Shown here: one piece after another, positions 27,094-36,035 of the stretch
How the letters are laid out: every line of letters starts with the position of its first letter
How positions within the stretch are numbered: the stretch's first letter is position 1
From: CBDCXE01 sp965223725 [NCBI: Nitrospinota bacterium]
GTDB taxonomy: Bacteria; Nitrospinota_A; UBA7883
Assembly: GCA_965223725.1 (NCBI GenBank)
Contig: CBDCXE010000003.1
Coordinates: 305,081-369,080, forward strand
Direction: 5' to 3'
Length of the DNA stretch: 64,000 bases
Translations under genes and position numbers: made by a program
The notes under the pieces: generated by a model
Database searches by the model: none
Told to the model about the DNA's origin: nothing
The model's input: the letters and a program-made list of their open reading frames with translations, nothing else

Positions 27094-28557
27094 ATGAAGC
27101 TTGAGCTGAAGCTTAACATGCGCATGTCGCAAAGGCTGGTTATGACGCCGATGCTGCAACAAGCGATCAAGCTTCTGCCCATGACCCGGCTGGAGCTGGT
27201 GCAGGCGATCCACACCGAGCTGGAAGAGAATCCGATGCTCGAAGAGATAGAAAACGAGGTCGCGGAAAAGGAGGAGGCCCCCCAGGAAGAGAAAGCTGCG
27301 GAAGAAGCGCCAGCGGAGAAAGAAGCGGTTTTCGAAGAGCAGGCCAACCTGGGCGATACAGAAAATACACCAGCAAAAGAAGAGATTGACTGGGACAGCT
27401 ATATGCAAGCTGACCTGTATGAAGGGCGCACCGGAGAGGGCTATGTAGAATATCCCAGCCTGGAAAACACCCTAAAACAGAAAGAAAGCCTGGAAGAACA
27501 CCTGATGTGGCAGTTGAACTGCTCGGCTCTGTCCAAAGAAGAGGCGCATCTCGGATCCTTGATTATAGGTAATATCAATAATGAAGGTTATCTGGTGGAA
27601 GATTTGGAAACATTGGCTGAACAAGCGAATGTGAGCCTTGATGAGATGGAGGACACCCATATATTGATCCAAAGTTTTGATCCGCCGGGGGTTGGCGCCA
27701 GGGATATCAAGGAATGTCTTTTATTACAAGCTCATGGAAGCGACCTGAAGGGCACCCTGGTTGAAACGCTAATCAAGGACCACCTTATGGAGCTGGATGA
27801 AAAGAACTATAAGAAACTGGCTAAAACACTGGATGTTTCTGTGGAAGAAGTTATAAGCGCAGTCAAATCATTGAGGGAGCTGGACCCGAAGCCGGGACTT
27901 GAGTTCAACCCTGAAGAGATCCATTACATAACTCCTGACATCTATGTAGTAAAGATAGATAACGATTATCAGGTGTACCTTAACGATGATGATATGCCGA
28001 AGCTGAGGATTAACCCGTATTATCAGACGATCCTGAAAAACAAGAAAAAGGAGCAGGAGCAAACCCGCGAATATGTGGAAGGCAAGTTTCGCTCTGCGTT
28101 GTGGATGATAAAAAGCATAGAACAACGGCGGCAAACCATGCTGAAAGTGGGCCGCAGTATTTGCAAGTTTCAAAGGGATTTTCTGGATAAAGGATTGAAC
28201 TATTTGAAACCGATGATACTAAAAGACGTGGCTGAAGATATAGAAATGCACGAGTCAACGGTAAGCCGGGTCACCACAAACAAATATATACATACACCCC
28301 AGGGGCTGTTCGAGCTGAAATTTTTCTTTCATTCCGCCGTCAGCTCTTATATGGGTAATGATATGTCATCTGTTCGCGTCAAGGATATGATAAAAAAGAT
28401 CTGCAAAGATGAGGATCAGAAGAAGCCTTATACAGATGACCAGATAGTCAAAATATTGCAGGCGAAAAATGTAAAAATTGCGAGAAGGACTGTTACAAAA
28501 TATCGAAAAGAATTACAAATCCCGTCAACGTCTAAACGTAAACGGCTTTTCTTATAA
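27094..28557 (+). CDS. rpoN: RNA polymerase sigma-54 factor
   Basis: A 487-residue sigma-54. Region I is MKLELKLNMRMSQRLVMTPM then QQAIKLL, the glutamine/leucine-rich activator-response element. Region II is acidic (EENPMLEEIENEVAEKEEAP). Region III binds core and DNA, with the helix-turn-helix near KDVAEDIEMHESTVSRVTTN, and the RpoN box ARRTVTKYRKEL lies close to the C-terminus. The ATG at 27094 has GGAG six bases before it; a GTG at 27082 is the alternative. Placement after lptB and before hpf and ptsN is the common Gram-negative order. Confidence 0.97.
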   Translation: MKLELKLNMRMSQRLVMTPMLQQAIKLLPMTRLELVQAIHTELEENPMLEEIENEVAEKEEAPQEEKAAEEAPAEKEAVFEEQANLGDTENTPAKEEIDWDSYMQADLYEGRTGEGYVEYPSLENTLKQKESLEEHLMWQLNCSALSKEEAHLGSLIIGNINNEGYLVEDLETLAEQANVSLDEMEDTHILIQSFDPPGVGARDIKECLLLQAHGSDLKGTLVETLIKDHLMELDEKNYKKLAKTLDVSVEEVISAVKSLRELDPKPGLEFNPEEIHYITPDIYVVKIDNDYQVYLNDDDMPKLRINPYYQTILKNKKKEQEQTREYVEGKFRSALWMIKSIEQRRQTMLKVGRSICKFQRDFLDKGLNYLKPMILKDVAEDIEMHESTVSRVTTNKYIHTPQGLFELKFFFHSAVSSYMGNDMSSVRVKDMIKKICKDEDQKKPYTDDQIVKILQAKNVKIARRTVTKYRKELQIPSTSKRKRLFL

Positions 28558-28585
28558 CAATTAGCAAAACCTAGGAGTCGAAGTC

Positions 28586-28903
28586 ATGCAAATTTCAATC
28601 ACGGGTCACCATGTGGATGTAACACCAGCATTACGTGAATATACCGAAGAGAAAGTAGCGAAAGTCAGACGATACCTTAATACAACGATTAACGCTCACG
28701 TGATCCTGAAAGTTGAAAAATTAACTCATATAGCGGAAGTGACAATACATGCGAACAATGTAGATCTTCATGGTGTGGAGAAAACCGACAACCTGTATGC
28801 GGCGATAGATAGCGTGATGGATAAAATAGACCGTCAGGCCATAAAACATAAAGGCAAAATTCAGGCAAAACGCAAGGGAGGCAAACCAGCTGTCAACTAC
28901 TGA
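28586..28903 (+). CDS. hpf: Ribosome hibernation-promoting factor (short HPF)
   Basis: A 105-residue protein of the sigma-54 modulation/S30EA family. MQISITGHHVDVTPALREYT and HVILKVEKLTHIAEVTIH are typical. Length matches the short HPF that binds the 30S decoding site and promotes 100S dimers in stationary phase; the long-HPF dimerisation domain is absent. It has AGGAG ahead of its start and sits between rpoN and ptsN as in many proteobacteria. Confidence 0.95.
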   Translation: MQISITGHHVDVTPALREYTEEKVAKVRRYLNTTINAHVILKVEKLTHIAEVTIHANNVDLHGVEKTDNLYAAIDSVMDKIDRQAIKHKGKIQAKRKGGKPAVNY

Positions 28904-28947
28904 GTGATGATATTGGTGAACAGAATTTAACTGGATGATTGGCTGGA

Positions 28948-29412
28948 ATGAAAATAATCGATTTTATTAGTAAGGATAACTGCGTCGCATCCTTGACATC
29001 TACTGATAAAGAAGGCGCGTTAAGAGAGTTGGCGGCCTGCCTTGCACACAGCGGCGCCACCCCGGATGCCGATATTGTTTTCGAAGCCATTATCGAACGG
29101 GAGAACCTGGGCACAACCGGCGTAGGCGAGCATGTGGCCATACCACACGCTAAAATAAAAGGGCTGGAGTCGCTGGTGGCGGCGTTCGGGAAATCTGAAG
29201 ATGGTATCGAGTACAGCTCTGTGGACAACAAGCCTGTGCTATGGGTCTTCATGCTTCTGGCGCCGGAAAGTGTGACCGGGGTGCACTTGAAAGCGCTGGC
29301 GCGTATCTCCAAAATACTTAGAAGTGGCGGCTTTCGCGAAGGGATACGGAACGCATCCACCAGTGATGACATCATGGCGCTGATCGAGCAGGAAGATAAC
29401 AAGATTAATTAG
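28948..29412 (+). CDS. ptsN: Nitrogen-PTS EIIA protein PtsN
   Basis: A 154-residue EIIA of the fructose/nitrogen family. The phosphorylated histidine is H67 in GVGEHVAIPHAKI; the later segment VLWVFMLLAPESVTGVHLKALARISK is the family core. In the nitrogen PTS this protein is regulatory and not tied to a sugar permease; no EIIB/EIIC genes are near. ATG 28948 is used because the frame before it adds only a few residues from a TTG. Confidence 0.93.
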   Translation: MKIIDFISKDNCVASLTSTDKEGALRELAACLAHSGATPDADIVFEAIIERENLGTTGVGEHVAIPHAKIKGLESLVAAFGKSEDGIEYSSVDNKPVLWVFMLLAPESVTGVHLKALARISKILRSGGFREGIRNASTSDDIMALIEQEDNKIN

Positions 29413-29429
29413 ATGGCTGGTACCGTAGT

Positions 29430-29870
29430 ATGACTGAAAAGAAAAAAAAGAGTAAAAAACAGAACCAGTCTGCGCTCATTATAGCCCATGGAACATTAGC
29501 CCAGACAATGCTCGACGCTCTGATATACATAACCGGCCCACAGCCAGGTTTTCATGCTTTGGCGCTGGATCATGCGCTGGATGTGGATAAAGCGCGGGAT
29601 ATTATAATCTCCGCCATTGACGATATGATGGACGGTAGCGGAGTGCTGGTGCTTACAGACCTTTTTGGTGGCACACCCACCAACCTGGCGATATCAATTA
29701 TGGATGAAAAATTTATCGAGATCGTGGCTGGCGTAAATCTGCCTATGCTGATACATGCTGTTACGCTGGACAGTTCCCTTGCTCTCAAAGAGAAAGCAAA
29801 GCGTCTGAGGGAATATGGCAGAGATAATATTTTTATAGCGTCAGAAGTTTTATCCGGTAACAAAAAATAG
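29430..29870 (+). CDS. PTS mannose-family EIIA domain protein
   Basis: A 146-residue EIIA-Man domain preceded by a lysine-rich tail (TEKKKKSKKQ). The phosphorylation site is H20 in LIIAHGTLA. The family segment VLTDLFGGTPTNLAISI follows. No EIIB, EIIC or EIID components are nearby, so a regulatory or orphan role is likely, as in several delta-proteobacterial clusters. The TAG stop is followed directly, in the same reading frame, by HPr, which has no standard start codon of its own. Confidence 0.9.
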   Translation: MTEKKKKSKKQNQSALIIAHGTLAQTMLDALIYITGPQPGFHALALDHALDVDKARDIIISAIDDMMDGSGVLVLTDLFGGTPTNLAISIMDEKFIEIVAGVNLPMLIHAVTLDSSLALKEKAKRLREYGRDNIFIASEVLSGNKK

Positions 29871-29879
29871 GTAATCGCC

Positions 29880-30146
29880 ATCAAACGAGAAGTTACCGTT
29901 GCGAATAAATGGGGGCTCCATGCCAAGGCGTCGTTTTCCCTGGCAAAGCAAGCTGGCGCCTTCGATTCCACAATCACACTGGACAAAAATGGCGCCACGG
30001 CGGACGCTAAATGTATAGAAGACATCCTGACGCTGATGGCCGGTTATGGAGACACGATTGTAATCGTGGCGAACGGGCCAGACGAAAAACAGGCAATAGA
30101 CAACCTTGTGAACTTGATAGAATCCGGGTTTGACGAGGAAAGATGA
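29880..30146 (+). CDS. ptsH: Phosphocarrier protein HPr (no standard start codon)
   Basis: An HPr-family protein of about 88 residues: KREVTVANKWGLHAKASFSL contains the phosphorylated histidine (H14 here, H15 in the usual numbering), and IEDILTLMAGYGDTIVIVA gives the helix and strand that follow. There is no ATG, GTG or TTG between the TAG stop of the EIIA gene (29868-29870, same frame) and the conserved start. I place the start at the ATC at 29880, which yields a normal N-terminus; an ATC at 29874 or read-through of the TAG giving an EIIA-HPr fusion are alternatives. The Ser46 position is cysteine (AKCIED), so the usual HprK serine site is missing. It overlaps ptsI by ATGA. Confidence 0.85.
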   Translation: MKREVTVANKWGLHAKASFSLAKQAGAFDSTITLDKNGATADAKCIEDILTLMAGYGDTIVIVANGPDEKQAIDNLVNLIESGFDEER

Positions 30147-31951
30147 ATTTAGAAGAAACCAAACTATCATCGAATGTTACTAAAGGAATTTCAGCCTCCT
30201 CTGGTATTGTCATCGGTAAGGCGTATGTCCTTGATCGCCATTATTTCTGTGTCCTCGAGCAACTGCTGGAACCGGATGAAATTAATGACGAGGTAGAGCG
30301 GTTCCGGAGCGCTGTGGAAGCGTCACTGAATGAAATGGGAGAGACCAGAGAGCAAGCGACCGAAGAGTTGAACAGCGATTTACCGTTTACAATTTTCGAC
30401 TCTCATATGCGTATTTTGCAGGATCCCACCATGATCAAGGAGATCGAGGGTTATATTGTTAATAACAAATGCAATGCGGAGTGGGCGCTCAAACTTTTGC
30501 TCGAATCGTACCATGAACGCTTTTCAAAAATAAAAGATGGCTATTTCCGTGATCGATTGTTGGATATCGAGCAGGTGGTAACAAAAATCCAAAGGCAGTT
30601 GATACAAGACGAAATAAATGTCAACTTCTCGACATTGGCCGAGCCAGTCATACTGGTCACGCACGACCTGACCCCGGAGGATACTATGATGATCGATACC
30701 GCCAAAATCATCGGGATCGCCTCCGATGTGGGCGGCAAAACATCCCATGCAGGGATAATGGCGGCGTCCATGGATATTCCGGCGGTGGTAGGCCTGAAAG
30801 ATTTATCTTTCAAGGCAAGGACAGGCAGCCCGATTATCGTGGATGGTAACAGTGGGAAAGCTATCCTGAACCCGACAAAAGAGCAGTTTATAAAATACAA
30901 TAAAAAGCGCCAAAAGTTTATTTATGAAGATCAGGCGTTCCATGCCAACAGGCATCTGGCCGCCACCACCCTTGATGGCCATACCATAAAAATATTGGCG
31001 AATATAGAATCGTCCCACGATATATTGAGCCTTAACCAGCATGGCGCCGAGGGCGTGGGTCTATATCGGACAGAATATCTTTATCTGAACCGGCGAAGCT
31101 TGCCCAGTGAAGAAGAGCAGTTTGAAGATTATAAAAAGGTCGCTGAATCGGTCGATAAAAACCACGCCGTGATAAGAACATTTGACCTGGGCGGTGATAA
31201 GCTCTCTTCCTTGTCCGATCAGCACGATCATGAACAGAACCCTGCATTGGGTTTGCGGGCGATCCGGTTTTCCCTGGGCAATAAAGATCTTTTCAAAACA
31301 CAGCTTCGAGCTATATTACGGGCGTCCGCTTTCGGCAAGCTTAAGATTATGTATCCGCTAATTACATTGTCAGAAGAAGTGACAGAAGCAAACGCAGTGC
31401 TGACGGAAGTGAAGGAAGAGCTGACCGCAAGTAAAATAGATTTCGATGAATCGATCGAAGTGGGTATCATGATGGAAACACCAGCGGCGGCGATGATCGC
31501 CAATGAGCTGTCCAAATACTGCTCATTTTTTTCCATCGGGACAAATGACATGATCCAGTACCTGATGGCCATCGATCGGGTTAACGAAAGGGTCGCCTAT
31601 CTATATCAGCCGCTTTCGCCATCGATCTTGCGGATATTGGCGCAAATTATAAAATCTGCTGATGAAAACAATGTATCCATTTCGGTCTGCGGAAAAATGG
31701 CCGGTGACCCGACCTATGCCATGCTATTAATCGGGCTGGGCGGGGTGCGTGAGCTTTCGATGGATGTGCATTCGATCCCGATGATCAAAGCGTTCATCCG
31801 CTCCATCAGAATCACAGAAGCCAACGAGATCGCCACAGATGCGCTGAAGCTGGGCTCCGCAAAAGAGATAAGAGAGTTTATGGTGGGCAAGATCGGGAAG
31901 TTCCTGGTTAATGGCATCAGCTCTGACCTGGTGGAGAATGACACTGAGTGA
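30143..31951 (+). CDS. ptsI: PTS enzyme I
   Basis: A 602-residue phosphoenolpyruvate-protein phosphotransferase, longer at the front than the classical 575. It starts the chain by taking phosphate from PEP on H202 (GGKTSHAGIMAASMDIPAVVG region) and giving it to HPr. The PEP-binding domain shows EGVGLYRTEYLYL, IRTFDLGGDK, ALGLRAIRFSL, a metal-binding VGIMMETPAA, FFSIGTNDMIQYL and the catalytic cysteine in SVCGKMAGDP. The start overlaps the HPr stop by ATGA and the stop overlaps murJ by GTGA. Confidence 0.96.
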   Translation: MNLEETKLSSNVTKGISASSGIVIGKAYVLDRHYFCVLEQLLEPDEINDEVERFRSAVEASLNEMGETREQATEELNSDLPFTIFDSHMRILQDPTMIKEIEGYIVNNKCNAEWALKLLLESYHERFSKIKDGYFRDRLLDIEQVVTKIQRQLIQDEINVNFSTLAEPVILVTHDLTPEDTMMIDTAKIIGIASDVGGKTSHAGIMAASMDIPAVVGLKDLSFKARTGSPIIVDGNSGKAILNPTKEQFIKYNKKRQKFIYEDQAFHANRHLAATTLDGHTIKILANIESSHDILSLNQHGAEGVGLYRTEYLYLNRRSLPSEEEQFEDYKKVAESVDKNHAVIRTFDLGGDKLSSLSDQHDHEQNPALGLRAIRFSLGNKDLFKTQLRAILRASAFGKLKIMYPLITLSEEVTEANAVLTEVKEELTASKIDFDESIEVGIMMETPAAAMIANELSKYCSFFSIGTNDMIQYLMAIDRVNERVAYLYQPLSPSILRILAQIIKSADENNVSISVCGKMAGDPTYAMLLIGLGGVRELSMDVHSIPMIKAFIRSIRITEANEIATDALKLGSAKEIREFMVGKIGKFLVNGISSDLVENDTE

Positions 31952-33510
31952 ATGAATCCTCATCAAAGGATAAGCTAACCCGGGCCGCAGGATCGGTCAG
32001 CCTGGCGACGCTAATATCGCGGATACTTGGCTTTATCCGGGATATGATCATCGCCGACTTGTTCGGCGCCAAAGCCGCCGCCGACGCGTTTTTCGTCGCG
32101 TTTCGGATCCCCAACCTGCTGCGGCGATTCACCGCGGAGGGCGCATTGACCGCCGCTTTCGTCCCGGTCTATTCAGAAACGCTGGAGAAGGGGGGTAAAG
32201 CAAGGGCGTTCGCGCTGGCGTGTAATCTAATCACCATCCTTGCGCTATGCCTTATGATTATAACAGCGCTGGGAATTATCCTTGCCCCATGGATCGTCAA
32301 GGTCATCGCGCCAGGATTCACATACGACAAGTCAGTATTCGACCTTACCACCGTTTTGACCCAAATGATGTTCCCATACATTTTCCTGATATCGATCGCC
32401 GCTGTCATGATGGCCATGCTAAACGCCATGGGCCGTTTCTTTATTCCAGCCATCGCTCCGGCGGCCCTCAACCTGGCTATTATCACCTGCGCGCTTTTGT
32501 TGTACGACAGGTTTGCCGAGCCGACAATGTCGCTGGCGGTGGGTGTGCTGATAGGTGGTTTGCTCCAGCTTGCATTGCAATTTGCGCAGCTACGCAAGAC
32601 AGGGTGGAAATATAAACCGTCATTCGACCTCAAGGATAAGGCAACCATAAAAATCGGCGCCCTCATGGTTCCTGCGGCGTTCGGCATGGCGGTGGCGGAA
32701 GTTAATATTTTCATCGATACATTGCTGGCGTCAATGCTGCCTGAAGGGTCTGTTTCATATCTTTTTTATGGCAACCGGGTTGTACAGTTCCCGCTTGGTG
32801 TATTCGGTATAGCTGTGGGCATAGCCGCGCTTCCATCCATGTCGGGCGAAGTGGCCAGAGGGCAGGAGGAAAAGCTGGTTGAGCTGTTGTCCCATGCTTT
32901 GCGGTTGACCCTGTTTATATCGATACCATCCATGGTAGGGCTCCTTGTTCTGGCGGAGCCTGTTTGTAACGTGCTTTTCGAGCGGGGCGCCTTCGACGAA
33001 ACCGCCCGGGTCGGCTCTGCGTTTGCTCTGGCGCTATACGCTGTGGGGCTGACAGCATTTGCCGGTGTCAAGGTTGTTGTATCCGCTTTTTACTCGGTGA
33101 AAGATGTATCCACACCCACCAGAGTTGCTGTGTGGAGCATGGTCCTGAATATTGCGTTGAACCTTGCCCTCATCGGGCCTTTGCAGCATGGTGGCCTTGC
33201 GTTGGCCACATCGATTTCATCGATATTCAATGTTCTGATATTGCTTATACTGTTTCGCAAACGAGCTGGGTCCATCGATGGTCCAGCGATCTTCCGTTCC
33301 GCTTTAATCATGTCTTTATGCGCTTCGTTAATGGGAGCGGCCGTGTATGGATATACAACACTGTTTTTCTCTTTTGATGGTTCAATCGTATGGCGTGTCT
33401 ATCACCTGTTAATAGCTATCATAGTTGGGATAGCCACCTATGGTGGATCTATGCTGGTGGCGCGATCCAGGGAAGCGCTTTCTTTAAAAAAAAGGATCTT
33501 GGGTAATTAA
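31948..33510 (+). CDS. murJ: Lipid II flippase MurJ
   Basis: A 520-residue polytopic protein of the MurJ/MviN family, which flips the cell-wall precursor lipid II across the inner membrane. The first helix region SLATLISRILGFIRDMIIAD and FFVAFRIPNLLRRFTAEGAL, which includes catalytic arginines, match the family, as does GVFGIAVGIAALPSMS. About 14 hydrophobic segments follow. The GTG start at 31948 overlaps the ptsI stop. It is the end of the lptC-to-murJ run. Confidence 0.96.
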   Translation: MNESSSKDKLTRAAGSVSLATLISRILGFIRDMIIADLFGAKAAADAFFVAFRIPNLLRRFTAEGALTAAFVPVYSETLEKGGKARAFALACNLITILALCLMIITALGIILAPWIVKVIAPGFTYDKSVFDLTTVLTQMMFPYIFLISIAAVMMAMLNAMGRFFIPAIAPAALNLAIITCALLLYDRFAEPTMSLAVGVLIGGLLQLALQFAQLRKTGWKYKPSFDLKDKATIKIGALMVPAAFGMAVAEVNIFIDTLLASMLPEGSVSYLFYGNRVVQFPLGVFGIAVGIAALPSMSGEVARGQEEKLVELLSHALRLTLFISIPSMVGLLVLAEPVCNVLFERGAFDETARVGSAFALALYAVGLTAFAGVKVVVSAFYSVKDVSTPTRVAVWSMVLNIALNLALIGPLQHGGLALATSISSIFNVLILLILFRKRAGSIDGPAIFRSALIMSLCASLMGAAVYGYTTLFFSFDGSIVWRVYHLLIAIIVGIATYGGSMLVARSREALSLKKRILGN

Positions 33511-33659
33511 TTATTTTAAATCAGATTTTTTTCTGTCTAGTTATGATAAAATGGTCATCATATCTAAAGGTTGGATTAACTCTATATAGCCAATGTCTAT
33601 AACATGTTGGCGTCAATCGTCAGCATTTAGTAATATCATTTTTATAATGAGGAGAGATC

Positions 33660-34085
33660 ATGGAAATCCGCCAAAGGAACACATTGGAACTGGCAGAGTT
33701 GCTTCGTGAGTACGATATCACGGCTACACTGCAAAGAGTGGAAATCGCGCGTGTATTGTTCGAAGAGCATCACCATCATTCAGCCGAACAGATAATGACC
33801 AAGCTCAACGAAAAGCATGGAACAATGGTATCAAAAGCCACTATCTACAATACATTGCACCTTTTTGTTAAAAAAGGGCTTATCAAGGAATTGATTATAG
33901 ACTCTTCCAGGGTTTTCTATGAGCCAAAAACCACGGACCACCATCACTATTACAATATCGACACTGGTGAGTTAACCGATTTCGACGCGGATATTCTGGA
34001 AAAGGACGCACTGCCACCACTGCCAACCGGGATGTCTGTGGTTGGTGTTGATGTGACCGTTAGGGTTCGGCAAGCTACATCCTGA
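33660..34085 (+). CDS. Fur-family transcriptional regulator (Irr-like)
   Basis: A 141-residue Fur-family repressor. The winged helix ITATLQRVEIARVLFEEHHHHSA contains a four-histidine run, and SKATIYNTLHLFVKKGLIKE is the recognition-helix region. The dimer domain has TTDHHHYYNIDTGEL, with three histidines, as in Fur/Irr proteins. The C-terminal CxxC zinc pairs of many Fur proteins are absent. Metal or heme sensing is likely, but the ligand cannot be chosen from sequence. A GAGGAG ribosome site precedes the ATG. It stands alone, convergent with the barrel protein gene. Confidence 0.88.
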   Translation: MEIRQRNTLELAELLREYDITATLQRVEIARVLFEEHHHHSAEQIMTKLNEKHGTMVSKATIYNTLHLFVKKGLIKELIIDSSRVFYEPKTTDHHHYYNIDTGELTDFDADILEKDALPPLPTGMSVVGVDVTVRVRQATS

Positions 34086-34093
34086 TTGCCGCC

Positions 34094-35359
34094 TCAGAAA
34101 AATATCCGGTATTCAAGGTTTATCGCATAAGGGAAAAGACCATACTCACTGGTAATCCTGGCGCCCGCTGGCTCCTTGCCAAAGGGTAGCGATATGCCAG
34201 TAACCAGCTCCGACTCGTCACTGGTGAAATGAACTGCATTTAGTGATACAAGATATGAGTCATCGGTAAGATTAAACAGTATCAGCGCCTCCCCATTCGT
34301 TAATGGGGAGAACTGATAACCGGCGCCAACAGCGCTGTACAATTTGCCCAGGTATAGCGTGTCTCTTTGCCCCGATTGCAACGCTTCCGCATATTCCGCC
34401 GCGCTGCCGTTGCCACTGCCATGATAAAACTGGCTGAACCGGATGTTCAGAGAGCTGGGATACATATGATCCAGCTCTATGGCCAACTCTGTGTAAGCAT
34501 CTTCAGCGTCACCCTTCGGATCGGCATAGTGCCCTTCCGCGCGTATACCTAACCAACTGAAAAGCTCGCCTTGCAGCGAGCCACCGATTATTTGTCGTTT
34601 ATGGACATTACCTGCGATGACCGCCAGCTCAAAATCGTTGATGACGGTGGATAGACGTGCAATGGATGAAAGACGATCCCAGGCGACTGTATAGCTATAA
34701 CCATTTGGGGTTGTTGGGTATGTTTCATAACCGAGCGCGCCCAGCAGAGTCAGTTGCGTCAACGGCCCTAGACCCAGCTCCACTCTGGCCGCGTCCACCC
34801 CTGGCTTGTACAAACGGTAAAACGTCTGCGCCCGGAAGGGGGCGAAAAAATCGTTTGGCGCAAAATAGAAACTGACACCGAAATTCACCGGTTGCCTGCC
34901 TATTGTAATGTCCGCCCGGCCAAAAGTCGCCGACAAGTTGAAGTTGTCAATGACAACGCTGCCGATGTCTCTGCCTTCATCGATATATTTTAACTCCAAT
35001 GCCGGGCTGCGCTCCGTCTGGCCAACCTCCCGAGAGCTTTCAAAAAAAGCGGCTCCGGTGCTGTGAATGTTGGCGTTAAACGCGTTGAAGTTGAAGGTTA
35101 CACCGCGGCTTTTGCCTATCAGAATCAGACGACCAACACTTGTGGCGGAAGCGTCCTGCTCGTGCGGATAGAAAAAACGGTTCGACCGGTTCTGTGACAC
35201 AGCGCCCAACAGCCTGATGGCCAGACGCGCGTCAATATAGCCGTTTTCGGTATACCGCTCATAAAAAGCTGGCGCCGATGGTGGGGTTAGCGTAAGAATA
35301 AAAAAGATGAGAAGCAGAGTATAACTATACTTTTGTAATCTTGATAATATCATCGGCAA
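34094..35359 (-). CDS. Outer-membrane beta-barrel protein
   Basis: A 421-residue secreted protein: a signal peptide (LLLIFFILTLTPPSAPAF) followed by alternating amphipathic strands rich in aromatic residues and ending in phenylalanine (YAINLEYRIFF), the hallmark of an outer-membrane barrel. The segment RADITIGRQPVNFGVSFYFA resembles alginate/porin-like proteins. I cannot name a substrate. Its start codon lies inside the 3' end of the ABC ATPase gene (35 bases overlap), so the two are co-translated, suggesting that they act together in envelope transport. Confidence 0.72.
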   Translation of the reverse strand: MPMILSRLQKYSYTLLLIFFILTLTPPSAPAFYERYTENGYIDARLAIRLLGAVSQNRSNRFFYPHEQDASATSVGRLILIGKSRGVTFNFNAFNANIHSTGAAFFESSREVGQTERSPALELKYIDEGRDIGSVVIDNFNLSATFGRADITIGRQPVNFGVSFYFAPNDFFAPFRAQTFYRLYKPGVDAARVELGLGPLTQLTLLGALGYETYPTTPNGYSYTVAWDRLSSIARLSTVINDFELAVIAGNVHKRQIIGGSLQGELFSWLGIRAEGHYADPKGDAEDAYTELAIELDHMYPSSLNIRFSQFYHGSGNGSAAEYAEALQSGQRDTLYLGKLYSAVGAGYQFSPLTNGEALILFNLTDDSYLVSLNAVHFTSDESELVTGISLPFGKEPAGARITSEYGLFPYAINLEYRIFF

Positions 35360-36035
35360 GCTTCCCGTCGAGCATGGTCATGATCCGTTTGGCCCGGTTC
35401 ATCACCCTCTGGTCATGGGTGGAAAACAGGAACGTCATGTTTTTCATTTCGTTCAGTTCCGCCATTAGATCAAGCAACGAATCGGCGGTGGCGGAATCCA
35501 CATTAGCAGTCGGCTCATCCGCCAGTATAATGGCCGGCTCTGGCGCGATGGCCCTGGCAATGGCCACCCTCTGCTGCTGACCACCCGACAACTCGGCCGG
35601 CCGGCGGTCGTGCAACCCTTCCAGCCCGACTTCCTGCAGCACGCTCATCACCCGCTCGCGCCGTTCTTCTTCTGGCATGCCTTGCAGCGCCAGCACGAAC
35701 TCGGCGTTTTCATACGCGGTGAGCACCTGCACCAGGTTGTACGCCTGGAACACGAACCCGATCCGATCCCGCCGGGTTTGCGACAGCTCGGTCCGGCTCA
35801 TCGCACCAAGGTCTTTCCCTTCCAGTGTAACCTCCCCCGATGTAGGTACATCCAGGGCGCCGATCAGGTTTAATGTGGTGGTTTTGCCAGACCCGGATGG
35901 GCCGCACAGCGCCGAAAACTCGCCTTTGTCTATCTCTAGCGAAAGGTTGTCCACAGCTTTCACGTCCAGCATACCTTGGCGGTATATTTTGGAAACGTTC
36001 GAGAGCCTGACAATTACATTTGAAGGCTGGTTCAT
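35325..36035 (-). CDS. ABC transporter ATP-binding protein (LolD/MacB type)
   Basis: A 236-residue ATPase of the LolD/MacB/FtsE group. Walker A GPSGSGKT is at 45-52, Q-loop GFVFQAYNLVQVLTAYEN, signature LSGGQQQRVAIARA, Walker B AIILADEPTANVDSATA and H-loop FLFSTHDQ. This group partners with four-helix permeases of the FtsX/MacB family, but no permease gene is beside it. The start overlaps the preceding periplasmic protein gene by ATGA. The upstream and downstream partners are a small periplasmic protein and an outer-membrane barrel. Confidence 0.92.
   Translation of the reverse strand: MNQPSNVIVRLSNVSKIYRQGMLDVKAVDNLSLEIDKGEFSALCGPSGSGKTTTLNLIGALDVPTSGEVTLEGKDLGAMSRTELSQTRRDRIGFVFQAYNLVQVLTAYENAEFVLALQGMPEEERRERVMSVLQEVGLEGLHDRRPAELSGGQQQRVAIARAIAPEPAIILADEPTANVDSATADSLLDLMAELNEMKNMTFLFSTHDQRVMNRAKRIMTMLDGKLADDIIKITKV

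Noticed and set aside
29430-30146. TAG reassigned as a sense codon in this organism
   Set aside because: Other genes end normally at TAG and no other conserved gene continues across a TAG, so only a local event at HPr is considered.
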